A DNA stretch of 64,000 nucleotides from Paenibacillus mangrovi (lineage in GTDB: Bacteria; Bacillota; Bacilli; Paenibacillales; Paenibacillaceae): NCBI RefSeq assembly GCF_022898935.1, contig NZ_JALIRP010000004.1:310001-374000 (forward strand), read 5' to 3'. Both the position numbers and the translations under genes were made by a program. This document shows, piece by piece, positions 16,346-24,333 of the stretch. Each line of letters opens with the position of its first letter. The first letter of the stretch is position 1. The notes under the pieces were generated by a model. The model made no database searches and was not told where the DNA came from. It saw only the letters and a list, made by a program, of their open reading frames with translations.

Positions 16346-17425
16346 ATGAACGTACAAAAAGAACTGGATCGCATCAAGCTGGATGATAAGGTACTGGGCA
16401 TGCCATGGTTTGTCCAACAATTCATTGATTACAAGCTGCCTGATCTGTCCCCTTCCACTTTGCTTGAATATGTACGAGACTACGAAACCTTCTTCAATTG
16501 GCTGCGCGGCGAAGGATTGTCGGCAGCTGAAAAGAATACGGAGGTTACGTTAAAAGAGCTTGAAGTGCTGCGGATGGAAACCGTCGTCAGCTACCGAATC
16601 TTTCTCACAACCAAACGAGAAGGTACCAACTCGCGGATTACTGTCTCTCGTAAGCTGTCTTCTTTGCGGTCATTGTTTCACTATCTAAGCCAGATTGCCG
16701 AGGATGAAGAGTTCTACCCGCTTCTCAAACGCAATATTATGGCCAAAATTGAAATCAAGCGGATCCATAAACCCAAGGATACGGCGGCCAAGCTCAAAGG
16801 CAAAATTCTTGAAGAAGACGAGCTGCTTGAGTTTATCGGGTATATTCTTGAGGGATATGCCAAAGACGTAGAGAAGAATAAACAGGCCTTATATGCCCAT
16901 GAGTTAAATAAAGAACGTGACGCCAGCATTACGAGTCTCATTCTAAATTCCGGTCTGCGTGTATCCGAGGTCGTAAATCTGAATGTCGATGATCTCGATA
17001 TGAACAATAAAATGCTGTATGTTTACCGGAAGGGTAATAATGATGAAACCTTCAAAACGCCAGTTTACTTCCGGGAACAGGCAAAAGACGATTTAACCGC
17101 TTATTTGAATCTGCGCCAAACCCGTTATAAAGCACCTAAGAAAGAAAAAGCGCTGTTCCTTGCGCTAGCCAATGGCCAAAATGAAGGCAGCCGCATGACC
17201 AAGCGGGCCATTCAAGCCATGATAATTAAATATGCCAAACGGTTCGGCAAGCCCTATCTGACGGTACATAAGCTCCGTCACTCCTTTGCTACCGATTACT
17301 ATCTGCAAAATGATATCTATAAAACCAAAGAGCAGCTCGGTCATGCGTCCACAGAAACAACGGAAGTGTATGCACATCTCACAGACAAGACCATGTCTGA
17401 GGCTATCGAGCGCCGTACGGAGTAA
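16346..17425 (+). CDS. xerS: Tyrosine recombinase XerS
   Basis: A 359-residue phage-integrase family recombinase. An N-terminal SAM-like core-binding domain (about 12-130, with GMPWFVQQFIDYKLPDLSP and STLLEYVRDYETFFNWL) closely resembles streptococcal XerS (MPWYV...TLYEYLKEYDRFF). The catalytic domain has R205 (SGLRVSEVV), the lysine hairpin YRKGNND, HKLRHSFAT, LGHAST and nucleophile Y342 (EVYAHL). ATG 16346 is set by AGAGGTGATGCCCAC; an in-frame start 48 bp earlier has no site. XerS acts alone at a dif-like site to resolve chromosome dimers; with no element around it, a housekeeping role is likelier than a mobile one. Confidence 0.87.
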   Translation: MNVQKELDRIKLDDKVLGMPWFVQQFIDYKLPDLSPSTLLEYVRDYETFFNWLRGEGLSAAEKNTEVTLKELEVLRMETVVSYRIFLTTKREGTNSRITVSRKLSSLRSLFHYLSQIAEDEEFYPLLKRNIMAKIEIKRIHKPKDTAAKLKGKILEEDELLEFIGYILEGYAKDVEKNKQALYAHELNKERDASITSLILNSGLRVSEVVNLNVDDLDMNNKMLYVYRKGNNDETFKTPVYFREQAKDDLTAYLNLRQTRYKAPKKEKALFLALANGQNEGSRMTKRAIQAMIIKYAKRFGKPYLTVHKLRHSFATDYYLQNDIYKTKEQLGHASTETTEVYAHLTDKTMSEAIERRTE

Positions 17426-17460
17426 TGTACATGATTTCTGCATAACCCGCTTTGATGTAC

Positions 17461-17490
17461 AAAAGCCGGTTTCCATTGGAAGCCGGCTTT
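17461..17490. terminator. Bidirectional terminator xerS / mobB
   Basis: AAAAGCCGGTTTCC / GGAAGCCGGCTTT with a 3-nt loop, between convergent xerS and mobB. Confidence 0.85.
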
Positions 17491-17500
17491 GCCCGCATGT

Positions 17501-18052
17501 TTATCTATGTTTTTGAATCCAATCTGCAATCTGTTCAACATCATCTTTGCCGAATACGGCAAGCTTGCCAGCGGTGTTAACATCCAGACCGGCCAATGTC
17601 TCTTCAACTGGAAGCCAAGTTACTACCCCTATGACAGAAGCCAGACTGCTAATTAACTCCCTGTCCTCCGCCGTGCGGATCATGACAAGCTTAGGGTATC
17701 GTTCCTGTTTAAATCCTTCCACCAAAACCATATCGTACTCTGAAAAACCCATGACGAGCTCATCCAAAGCGATTTCCTCTTCACGAATCACAGCGGTTTT
17801 CCGCGAGGATACCAGCGCAATCGCCGAGGCTCCGGCGGCACGGTGACGATAGGAATCCGTTCCCGGTTGATCCATCTCAAAATCATGAGCATCATGCTTG
17901 ATGACAGCCACCTGATAGCCCTGTTCATTAAGCTTCTCCACCAGAGAACATACAAGAGTTGTTTTTCCGCTGTTCTTGTATCCGACAACCTGGCATACGA
18001 ATGGTTCACTTTGAGCAAGCTTTTCTGAAATTACCTTATTCTCTGTATTCAC
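17501..18052 (-). CDS. mobB: Molybdopterin-guanine dinucleotide biosynthesis protein B
   Basis: A 183-residue GTP-binding adaptor for molybdenum cofactor maturation. The P-loop is GYKNSGKTTLV; VAVIKHDAHDFEMDQPGTDSYRHR follows, diagnostic of MobB, and VLVEGFKQERYPKLV completes the nucleotide site. It starts with GTG that overlaps the moeA stop (GTGA), so it is translationally coupled. MobB assists attachment of GMP to molybdopterin by MobA, which is not seen in this window. Confidence 0.93.
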   Translation of the reverse strand: MNTENKVISEKLAQSEPFVCQVVGYKNSGKTTLVCSLVEKLNEQGYQVAVIKHDAHDFEMDQPGTDSYRHRAAGASAIALVSSRKTAVIREEEIALDELVMGFSEYDMVLVEGFKQERYPKLVMIRTAEDRELISSLASVIGVVTWLPVEETLAGLDVNTAGKLAVFGKDDVEQIADWIQKHR

Positions 18053-19323
18053 AGTGTATTTCCTTTCAGCAGCAGGACCTTCACCTTATCACCTGCAGGC
18101 GTCACGCTTTTAGCCGGAGGAATCACGATCAGACAGTCGCTGTCCTTAATGGTAACCATCACGCTTGATTCATCCACTTTGGCAGGGATCGCATACAGTA
18201 TGCCATCTCTCACTTCAATTCTACCTCTGACATAACGGGTAAAAGCATTTACCTTGGTATAATCCTGATCTAGAACTGCCGTCCACTCCGTCAAGTATGG
18301 CTTACCGCTTCCAACGGACTGCAGGATGAAAGGACGGACAAACAATTCAAAGCCGACAAAGCAAGCACCCGGATTCCCGGAAAGAGCGAACAGCAGCTTG
18401 CCATCTTTGACCGCTGCGGTCGTTACACTTCCTGGTCTCATAGCGATTTTATTATAGAGCATCTCCACACTGTCGCTCCGTGCAAAGTCGCCCATAATAT
18501 CATAATCGCCAACGGATACGCCGCCGCTTGTGACGACGGCATCATATTCCTGAAGCGCTTGTTCTACCTTAGCTTTCGCCAGGGGCAAATCGTCCATCAC
18601 CGCTTCCAGGATAAACGGCTCTCCGCCAGCCACACGTACCTGAGAAGCCAGCATATACGTATTGCTGTTGCGGATTTTCCCTGGCTGAAGCGGTTCGTCC
18701 AGCGTCAACAGCTCGGAGCCAGTTGAAAAGATGGCAATGCGCGGTTTTTGATAGACAGTTACCTGATGCACGCCGAAGGAGGCAAGCACAGATATTTCAC
18801 CTGCTTGAATCTGGCGACCCGTACGCAGCAGCACTTCCCCTTCCTTAACCTCGAATCCGACCGGGGTAATGTTTTTCCCTGCCTCGATCATCCGTTTGAG
18901 TCCCATTTGAGTTCTTCCCTCATGCTCGCGCAGCTCTGTCATCTCTAGCATGACTACGGCATCCGCACCTTCCGGAACTTCCGCTCCGGTCATGATGCGT
19001 GCGGCCGTGCCAGATATAATGGTCTTCTCCGAAACATAGCCGCAAGGAATCTCATCAATAACATCCAGCCAGATCATATTGTCAGAGGAGCATTGTGTTG
19101 TATCTTCAGAACGGATGGCATATCCATCCATACCCGAGCGGCGAAACCGTGGAAAAGGATGAGGTGCTTGGACTTCTTCGGCTAAAAAACGTCCGTGGCC
19201 TTCTTGAAGCGGTATTTTCTCAGTTGGTCCGGGCTTACCATACGAAGACAGCAGCTTTTGGGCGTTATGCACCTGCATTGGTTTCCGGTGAAATTTATCA
19301 TAGTCATCCTTGGTTTGCTTCAT
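18049..19323 (-). CDS. moeA: Molybdopterin molybdenumtransferase
   Basis: A 424-residue MoeA. Its N-terminus RFRRSGMDGYAIR is the family signature; AARIMTGAEVPEGADAVVMLE follows, then the MPT-binding domain with IFSTGSELL, SGGVSVGDYD and FALSGNPGACFVG. It inserts molybdate into adenylylated molybdopterin. I chose ATG 19323 (MKQTKDDYD) with GAGGATGG about 11 nt upstream; the open frame runs 303 bp further but that part is antisense to the DUF4247 gene terminator and lacks homology. It forms an operon with mobB. A moeB/thiF-type gene lies 42 kb away. Confidence 0.93.
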   Translation of the reverse strand: MKQTKDDYDKFHRKPMQVHNAQKLLSSYGKPGPTEKIPLQEGHGRFLAEEVQAPHPFPRFRRSGMDGYAIRSEDTTQCSSDNMIWLDVIDEIPCGYVSEKTIISGTAARIMTGAEVPEGADAVVMLEMTELREHEGRTQMGLKRMIEAGKNITPVGFEVKEGEVLLRTGRQIQAGEISVLASFGVHQVTVYQKPRIAIFSTGSELLTLDEPLQPGKIRNSNTYMLASQVRVAGGEPFILEAVMDDLPLAKAKVEQALQEYDAVVTSGGVSVGDYDIMGDFARSDSVEMLYNKIAMRPGSVTTAAVKDGKLLFALSGNPGACFVGFELFVRPFILQSVGSGKPYLTEWTAVLDQDYTKVNAFTRYVRGRIEVRDGILYAIPAKVDESSVMVTIKDSDCLIVIPPAKSVTPAGDKVKVLLLKGNTL

Positions 19324-19381
19324 GTCGTAAACACCATCCTCTAGTACTCTGCTATGTAAACACATAATTATATCATGACAC

Positions 19382-19411
19382 AAAAAAACGCACGAATCTA
19401 TGCTTCGTGCG
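19382..19411 (-). terminator. Terminator of the DUF4247 gene
   Basis: On the minus strand CGCACGAA-GCATAGA-TTCGTGCG is followed by a run of seven T. It separates the envelope-stress genes from moeA-mobB. Confidence 0.88.
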
Positions 19412-19420
19412 CCGCTTTTG

Positions 19421-20194
19421 TTATCTTTTTGATGATCTCCTTGAAACACTACCGGATCCCGATCTCGTTTTGGGCTTGCTGTAGGAACTCTTCGGTTTGT
19501 CAAACATGCTGCCTGACCCGCTTCCTCCCCTGGAAATACTACCCTTACTTGAATTGGAGGAATTGGTGTTTCGCTCAAAAATATTGTCGCCAGATCCAAC
19601 ACGGGTATCACTGCTTTTGGTACCACGGCGGTTAATCGATCCCTTTTTCTGTGTGGTCAGCGGAGGAGCGATTTTCTTATCATTGGCCGTTGGCGAATGG
19701 TATGACCCTTGCTTTGGCTGGTAAATATCACGGCTGGAATACCCCCGATATCCACCATGCCCGCCGCCAAACGAGTCAAACAGCTGTCCAATCAGAGATG
19801 CAGTAAGATATCCCTTAAGGAAGCTCGAATCATAGTTCTTTTGGACATATTCCTGAGAATCCACTTCAATCAGCGTATCGCTGTCTTTGTTAGGATCCTT
19901 TTGCAGATGATAATACTCATTGCCGTAGACGAGAAACATGTGTTCTGGATCTTCTTGGGACATCTGATCCGGCTTTTTCTCGTCTGACAGCTGTTTCGCT
20001 ACTTCTGGGACGGTCTTATCCGTTGCCCTGTATACGTATGAAGTCGAACTGCCATCCCGGTTCACAGACTCTAGAGGATAAGTATCCTTGACATTCGGGG
20101 AACCGATTCCGCAACCGGTCAGCAGTGACATGATAAGGCTGATGACTAGTAGGATTTTCAAACTGAACAGCGTCCGTCCCTGCCGTCCCTTCAT
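19421..20194 (-). CDS. DUF4247 lipoprotein with basic Ser/Gly-rich tail
   Basis: A 257-residue lipoprotein: signal peptide with lipobox LLTGC (C28), then a DUF4247 domain (about 35-150, from VKDTYPLESVNRDG through YLTASLIGQLFDSFGGG). The last 100 residues are a low-complexity Ser/Gly/Lys/Arg tail (SRGGSGSGSMFDKPKSS). ATG 20194 has AGGAGTGATCCAT. The domain is of unknown function and is found next to PspA-type envelope-stress genes. It is the distal gene of the group DUF350 - DUF4178 - DUF4247; the basic tail could bind anionic wall polymers (inference). Confidence 0.85.
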   Translation of the reverse strand: MKGRQGRTLFSLKILLVISLIMSLLTGCGIGSPNVKDTYPLESVNRDGSSTSYVYRATDKTVPEVAKQLSDEKKPDQMSQEDPEHMFLVYGNEYYHLQKDPNKDSDTLIEVDSQEYVQKNYDSSFLKGYLTASLIGQLFDSFGGGHGGYRGYSSRDIYQPKQGSYHSPTANDKKIAPPLTTQKKGSINRRGTKSSDTRVGSGDNIFERNTNSSNSSKGSISRGGSGSGSMFDKPKSSYSKPKTRSGSGSVSRRSSKR

Positions 20195-20205
20195 ATGGAT
20201 CACTC

Positions 20206-20712
20206 CTAATTGGCCCGGATGACTTTTACATCGCCAGGCAGTACTTTCTCTCCTTCGTAAAGCATAAATCGACCATTTTGCCATTCAATACGTACCAGAC
20301 CGTAATCGTCTGACTGATACTGCCATACATGCTGCTCCCCGCCCTGGGTAAATGGCGTCTTGCCGTTCACCATAACACGGCCTTCATATTCTTCATCCAG
20401 GAAAAAGGTTCTGTCGTCCAGCTGCAGTTCCGTCGGCACTTCGCTCGGATCGTCGAGCCTGCCGTCGAGCGGACTATACAGAGCATATTGCAGCGTTTCG
20501 CGTTCCTCGATATGCAGATACATAATCGTGTTGCCGTCCTGAAGTGTCAGCACCACTGCATTTCGGCCGCGGTTGTGTACTCTTCCCGTCACTTCATAAG
20601 TGACAAGCGATACTTCGCAAATATCGCCAGGCATGAGATCCAGCATGCTTTTTTCCGCCTTCGGAGGCTCCGGTTTGGCAAACAAATTGCCGATTCGTTT
20701 AAATACACTCAT
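20206..20712 (-). CDS. DUF4178 domain protein
   Basis: A 168-residue cytoplasmic protein. MLDLMPGDICEVSLVTYEVTGRVHNRG and the later HVWQYQSDDYGLVRIEW are typical of the DUF4178 beta-rich domain; function unknown. AAGGAGTTATCGCAT precedes the ATG. The gap to the DUF4247 gene is 11 bp and to the DUF350 gene 42 bp, all on the minus strand. DUF4178 recurs with PspA and DUF350 in Firmicutes, so a role in the same membrane-stress function is inferred. Confidence 0.85.
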   Translation of the reverse strand: MSVFKRIGNLFAKPEPPKAEKSMLDLMPGDICEVSLVTYEVTGRVHNRGRNAVVLTLQDGNTIMYLHIEERETLQYALYSPLDGRLDDPSEVPTELQLDDRTFFLDEEYEGRVMVNGKTPFTQGGEQHVWQYQSDDYGLVRIEWQNGRFMLYEGEKVLPGDVKVIRAN

Positions 20713-20754
20713 ATGCGATAACTCCTTATGTTACATACTGTGATGAACCATACA

Positions 20755-21159
20755 TTATAGGCATGCAGTAATAATTAATGCTCCTACCACATGAAGCGAT
20801 CCTGCAAACAAGCCGTAACTGACTTTTCCTTGCTGGGTGCCCACATCGAGTTCGAGTTTTGCCCATACCCGCAGTAGTACACGTACGATTGCTTCCAGCA
20901 CAAGCAGGATCAGGAAGGAAACAATCGACACCACGATGGCCTCAAGCAGCCTGTTAGATGTACTAATGGACACCGATAGAATATAGCCCTGTGCGAGCAG
21001 CTTTAATACGAGCCGAGTGGTCACCGCCATATTACCTGCTTTCACTTCCTCAAAGTCCTTATATCTGGTGAACAGGGAGTCCACAAACATGAGAATGAAT
21101 AGGAGCAGCGCTCCACACCCTGTCCAAACCATGAATGCTATAATCGTATTAAAATCCAT
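20755..21159 (-). CDS. DUF350 membrane protein (YjfL type)
   Basis: A 134-residue protein with four predicted membrane spans (about 7-27, 48-66, 73-95, 115-133). The family is DUF350, exemplified by E. coli YjfL, which is encoded beside the PspA-like protein YjfJ. The ATG has GGAGGCACG upstream. It lies 116 bp downstream of pspA with a hairpin between them, which suggests a shared transcript with stepped-down expression. Function unproven; it could be the membrane anchor or target of the PspA protein. Confidence 0.87.
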   Translation of the reverse strand: MDFNTIIAFMVWTGCGALLLFILMFVDSLFTRYKDFEEVKAGNMAVTTRLVLKLLAQGYILSVSISTSNRLLEAIVVSIVSFLILLVLEAIVRVLLRVWAKLELDVGTQQGKVSYGLFAGSLHVVGALIITACL

Positions 21160-21200
21160 AAAAACGTGCCTCCAAGAGCTCAGGATTATCTTATACAGCA

Positions 21201-21246
21201 GGAACAGCGAAGGAGGACATTGGCATGTAATCCCCTTCGCTGTTTC
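21201..21246 (-). promoter_or_regulatory. Hairpin between pspA and the DUF350 gene
   Basis: GAACAGCGAAGG pairs with CCTTCGCTGTTTC around a loop of about 20 nt. On the minus strand no U-run follows, so it is likelier a processing or stability stem than a full terminator. It would leave pspA the most abundant cistron. Confidence 0.5.
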
Positions 21247-21275
21247 TAAAATCTACGCTTTATTGTCCTATTATA

Positions 21276-21944
21276 TTACTTCTTTTCGTATTGCTTCATC
21301 AGCGCAGCGAGCTCGTCTTCGACTGCTTGGTCTTTGCCAAGATTTTCGAATTCGTCGTCAAGGGATTTGCCTTTGGAGGACATTTCGTTGCTCGCTTCCG
21401 CTTGTGCCTCCATTGCCATCATTTTTTCTTCCATACGCTTCATACCGCTTGAAGCACTGTCTGTGCTGAAGCCCTGCATAGCTTTGTTGATTTCTGTTTG
21501 GGCTTTCGCAGCGTTGTAACGGGCGACCAGCGTTTCGCGCTTGTTTTTCATTTCTGTCAGCTGTTTGCGCATTTCTTCCAGTTTGTTACGAAGATTATCG
21601 GCTGCAGCCTTGTTTTGGTCGTAGCTTGCTTTGTATTCCGTCATTTTTTGTTCAGCAGTTTTCTTCTCTTCAAGAGCACGGCGGGCGAGATCAACATTTT
21701 GAGCTTGTGCTGCCGTTTGAGCTTGCTGTGTACGTTTTTCAACCAGAGCTTGCTGCTCTTCAAACAGCTGTTTGAATTTTTTCTCGATGGCGATTTGGGC
21801 TGCTACCGCTTTTTCCGCATCCTCAAGATCTTCCGTCATGTCACGGATATATTGATCTGTCATTTTAATCGGATCTTCCGCTTTGTCGATAATTGAGTTA
21901 ATGTTAGACATTGTCAGGTCACGTAATCTTTTAAAAATAGCCAT
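21276..21944 (-). CDS. pspA: PspA/IM30 family envelope-stress protein
   Basis: A 222-residue, almost wholly alpha-helical coiled-coil protein. MAIFKRLRDLTMSNINSII is the amphipathic membrane-binding first helix, and EDPIKMTDQYIRDM is a family landmark. PspA/LiaH proteins form rings or rods on the inner face of the membrane and limit leakage under envelope stress. TAGGAGGAATAAACA precedes the ATG. A consensus sigma-W promoter lies 55-82 bp upstream, as for B. subtilis pspA. Downstream are DUF350, DUF4178 and DUF4247 genes on the same strand. Confidence 0.95.
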   Translation of the reverse strand: MAIFKRLRDLTMSNINSIIDKAEDPIKMTDQYIRDMTEDLEDAEKAVAAQIAIEKKFKQLFEEQQALVEKRTQQAQTAAQAQNVDLARRALEEKKTAEQKMTEYKASYDQNKAAADNLRNKLEEMRKQLTEMKNKRETLVARYNAAKAQTEINKAMQGFSTDSASSGMKRMEEKMMAMEAQAEASNEMSSKGKSLDDEFENLGKDQAVEDELAALMKQYEKK

Positions 21945-21998
21945 TTGTTTATTCCTCCTAAGTAAGGTTAAATGTTGTGTTCGTTCTTATGATATTCA

Positions 21999-22026
21999 TA
22001 TACGCAGCAACTTTGAAGTCGTTTCA
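21999..22026 (-). promoter_or_regulatory. Sigma-W (ECF) type promoter of pspA
   Basis: TGAAAC (22026-22021), a 16-bp spacer and CGTATA (22004-21999) on the minus strand match the sigma-W consensus TGAAAC-N16-CGTA exactly. Transcription would start about 8 nt further, leaving a leader of about 45 nt before pspA. Confidence 0.88.
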
Positions 22027-22044
22027 AAATTCTCAAAAAAATTT

Positions 22045-22395
22045 TTATTTACTTTCCGAAACCTTTTCTGCCAGGTACCTTTCGAATACCGACTTAGCCT
22101 CAGATACGATCTCCAATATCTGCTCCCGGTTTATACCATCGTAATGGATTCCTGCAGCCACGGTCACCGTCCGGCCCAATGCTGCTGCTGCTTTTTCCGC
22201 CATCTCCACCGTCAAGTCATGCTCACGATGTCCAGGAAGATCCACTGTCTGTACCTCAACTCGCTTATCCTTTTCGTTTATGTATGCGGTAGAAACAGAT
22301 CCGATATGGGCCGATCCGCCGGTTAAAATGAGCATCAAGTCTCTTCCCACTAAAATCTCCTGTATGCGGATGCCCCATGTTCCGTCGGATTCCAT
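22045..22395 (-). CDS. Small protein with LpdD-like (prenylated flavin chaperone) fold
   Basis: A 116-residue soluble protein. DLMLILTGGSAHIGSVSTAY and DLPGHREHDLTVEMAEKAAAAL, followed by VTVAAGIHYDGINREQI, resemble the LpdD/gallate decarboxylase subunit D family (GGxxPHIGAV ... GHKE ... GIH). ATG 22395 has AAAGGAGACAGCAGC, better than the ATG 18 bp upstream. The family assists prenylated-FMN decarboxylases, but no UbiX/UbiD pair is present here, so the function is open. It lies upstream of pspA but the sigma-W promoter sits between them. The family assignment is from memory of motifs. Confidence 0.6.
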   Translation of the reverse strand: MESDGTWGIRIQEILVGRDLMLILTGGSAHIGSVSTAYINEKDKRVEVQTVDLPGHREHDLTVEMAEKAAAALGRTVTVAAGIHYDGINREQILEIVSEAKSVFERYLAEKVSESK

Positions 22396-22596
22396 GCTGC
22401 TGTCTCCTTTCATAAGCTAATTATCCTTATATGAAACAGGACAAATAAAGCACATTATATTATACACGTTCTACAAGTAATTATGGAAATGGGTGACTAT
22501 TTTGAAAACTCATCATATTTCCTTTCAGTTAGGGACATAACAGTAAAGACAATCACAGTAGCTGTCAGCTAAAAAGTGGAAAGGAGCCTTCACCGC

Positions 22597-23424
22597 ATGA
22601 TAAACGCCCATTTCGGCAAAGCCTGCGCAGTTATGCTTGTTCTCAGCATGCTGTGGCCTGAAACCGCACTCCATGCGGCCAAGATGGAGGACCCCGCTAT
22701 TCCTCAATCCGTACAGGAAACAAGCAGCTTAGAACAAGTAGAGAAGGAGAAACAGCAGGAAAAACAGATCCTTACGCTGGGGCAGCTCATCAAAAAATAC
22801 CCGGATACATTCAAAATCCATGGTCCTCATGTCAAGCAAATTGCATTGACCTTTGATGATGTTCCTGATCCCCGTTTCACACCTCAGGTTCTCGAAATCT
22901 TGTCTAAGCAAGGGGTAAAAGCCACATTCTTTGTTGTAGGAAGCCGCGCCAAAAAGCATCCCGACCTGGTGGCCCGGATCGTGCGCGAAGGCCATGTGAT
23001 CGGAAATCATTCCTATAACCATCCACAGTTCCATAAGCTGACGATGACCGAATACATCGATCAAATCAGCAGAACCGAGAAAATTCTATACGGCATTACG
23101 GGCTACAAGCCCAAACTGATCCGCCCTCCATACGGCGATATTACGGAGAGTCAGCTTCGCTGGGCCAAGCGTGAGGGTTATAAAATCGTCAATTGGAATG
23201 TGGACTCTTTGGACTGGAAAGGCATCAGCAAAGAGGCTGTGAAAAGAAATATTATGACTACTGCCGGTCAGGGATCCATCATTCTCCAGCATGCCGGCGG
23301 CGGCAGCTCCTCAGATTTGTCCGGCACCATCGGCGCATTACCAGAAGTCATCCACGAGCTGAAGAAAAAAGGATATACCTTTGTAACTTTACCCAAACTG
23401 CTGAAGGTACAAAAGGACAAATAG
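22597..23424 (+). CDS. Secreted polysaccharide deacetylase (CE4/NodB)
   Basis: A 275-residue exported enzyme with a signal peptide (about 1-30). The NodB domain (about 80-268) has all five motifs: LTFDDVPD (catalytic base and metal Asp), HSYNHP (metal His pair), RPPYGDIT, NVDSLDWKG and IILQHAGG. It removes N-acetyl groups, probably from peptidoglycan. ATG 22597 is preceded by AAAGGAGCCTTCACCGC; an in-frame ATG 21 bp upstream has no site. Residues 45-65 are a Glu/Lys/Gln-rich stalk. The gene is monocistronic with its own terminator. Confidence 0.93.
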   Translation: MINAHFGKACAVMLVLSMLWPETALHAAKMEDPAIPQSVQETSSLEQVEKEKQQEKQILTLGQLIKKYPDTFKIHGPHVKQIALTFDDVPDPRFTPQVLEILSKQGVKATFFVVGSRAKKHPDLVARIVREGHVIGNHSYNHPQFHKLTMTEYIDQISRTEKILYGITGYKPKLIRPPYGDITESQLRWAKREGYKIVNWNVDSLDWKGISKEAVKRNIMTTAGQGSIILQHAGGGSSSDLSGTIGALPEVIHELKKKGYTFVTLPKLLKVQKDK

Positions 23425-23434
23425 AGTTTTTAAA

Positions 23435-23473
23435 AAACAAGCAGCTCTTGTAAATGACAAGAGCTGCTTGTTT
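23435..23473. terminator. Bidirectional terminator after deacetylase gene
   Basis: Perfect 17-bp stem AAACAAGCAGCTCTTGT / ACAAGAGCTGCTTGTTT with a 5-nt loop, between convergent genes. Confidence 0.92.
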
Positions 23474-23518
23474 GCGTAAAACCGTATGGGGGCAAATCAT
23501 ATATGTCTGAGGTCTATT

Positions 23519-24178
23519 CTAGTTAATGAAGTAAAGTTCAACGTCTTGGATGCCGAAGTCGCTGACGGACTGCTGGCTGCCTGGAACAAAGATGTCGATG
23601 TGGTTGCCTTTAATGGCACCGCCGGTATCTGTTGCAGTTGCCACAAACGCTTTTTTAGGCAGACCAGGGAAGCTGTGACCCGTGACAAGCACCTTAGTTC
23701 CGAGCGGGATGACGGAAGGATCGACCGCAATGGTTCCAAGCTCAAGCGGATTACCTAAGGAGTCTACTGCGCCCCATTTTCCATTCTCGCTTGGATCTGC
23801 GGAGTATGCTGTTGCTTTCACTTTCATCGTTTTATTATAAGTAAAGTTTTTTCCCCATGCTTCTACGGTTTTTTGATCCGGATTCACGTTCAAAGACGCG
23901 GTTGTAATGTTGGATGGTGCCGGATCCGCATAAGCTTTCATGGTTCCTCCACTAGGAATATTCAGCTTAAGTCCTGGATAAATATTGGTAGCTTTTACAG
24001 TAGAATTTGCGTTCATCAGTTGATTTAAGTTTACGTCATATTGTTTCGAAAGTTTGTAGAAGGTATCTCCTTCTTTGGCTACATGTACGGAATCCGCATA
24101 AATAGGAACGGCTGATACCGCCAATGTCATACCAAGTGCTGCTGTAAAAATCTTCATTTTCTTAAATCTCTTCTTCAT
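23519..24178 (-). CDS. LysM and 3D-domain cell wall hydrolase (YocH type)
   Basis: A 219-residue secreted protein. The signal peptide ends near AVPIYADS (about residue 29); one LysM repeat (about 31-76, VHVAKEGDTFYKLSKQYDV) binds glycan; a C-terminal 3D domain (about 115-219) has the catalytic-type aspartates in LGTIAVDPSVIPLGT and ATATDTGGAIKGNHIDIF. This is the YocH/resuscitation-factor-like class, acting on peptidoglycan glycan strands. AAGGAGGAACT precedes the ATG. Its leader is a ydaO-type c-di-AMP riboswitch, so expression should fall as c-di-AMP rises. Confidence 0.93.
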   Translation of the reverse strand: MKKRFKKMKIFTAALGMTLAVSAVPIYADSVHVAKEGDTFYKLSKQYDVNLNQLMNANSTVKATNIYPGLKLNIPSGGTMKAYADPAPSNITTASLNVNPDQKTVEAWGKNFTYNKTMKVKATAYSADPSENGKWGAVDSLGNPLELGTIAVDPSVIPLGTKVLVTGHSFPGLPKKAFVATATDTGGAIKGNHIDIFVPGSQQSVSDFGIQDVELYFIN

Positions 24179-24198
24179 AGTTCCTCCTTAGGATACAT

Positions 24199-24333
24199 CG
24201 CCTGCGAGGTTAGCTGTCGGGTTCGGATTGAGGAGACAACCCTACGTTCAGAACGATTCACCCCAAGTGACATGAACTCTTTCACGGTAAAAATGTTCCC
24301 CCGCACTTTGCGTTTCAAAGTTTCGGCTTAATC
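24199..24333 (-). ncRNA. c-di-AMP riboswitch (ydaO-yuaA leader)
   Basis: Read on the minus strand, the leader holds the conserved blocks in order: GATTAAGCCGAAAC, GTGCGGGGGAAC, TTGGGGTGAATC, and CCGAACCCGACAGCTAACCT at the 3' end, as in B. subtilis ydaO. It directly precedes a LysM-3D hydrolase gene, a standard target of this class. Only about 20 nt separate its 3' end from the AUG and no terminator hairpin is evident, so control may act on ribosome access; a UCUCCUCA segment in the aptamer could pair weakly with the ribosome site (inference). Confidence 0.93.

Noticed and set aside
19324..19626. Upstream extension of moeA by 101 codons
   Set aside because: The extension covers the terminator and the end of the DUF4247 gene, has no MoeA-like sequence, and ATG 19323 matches the family start.
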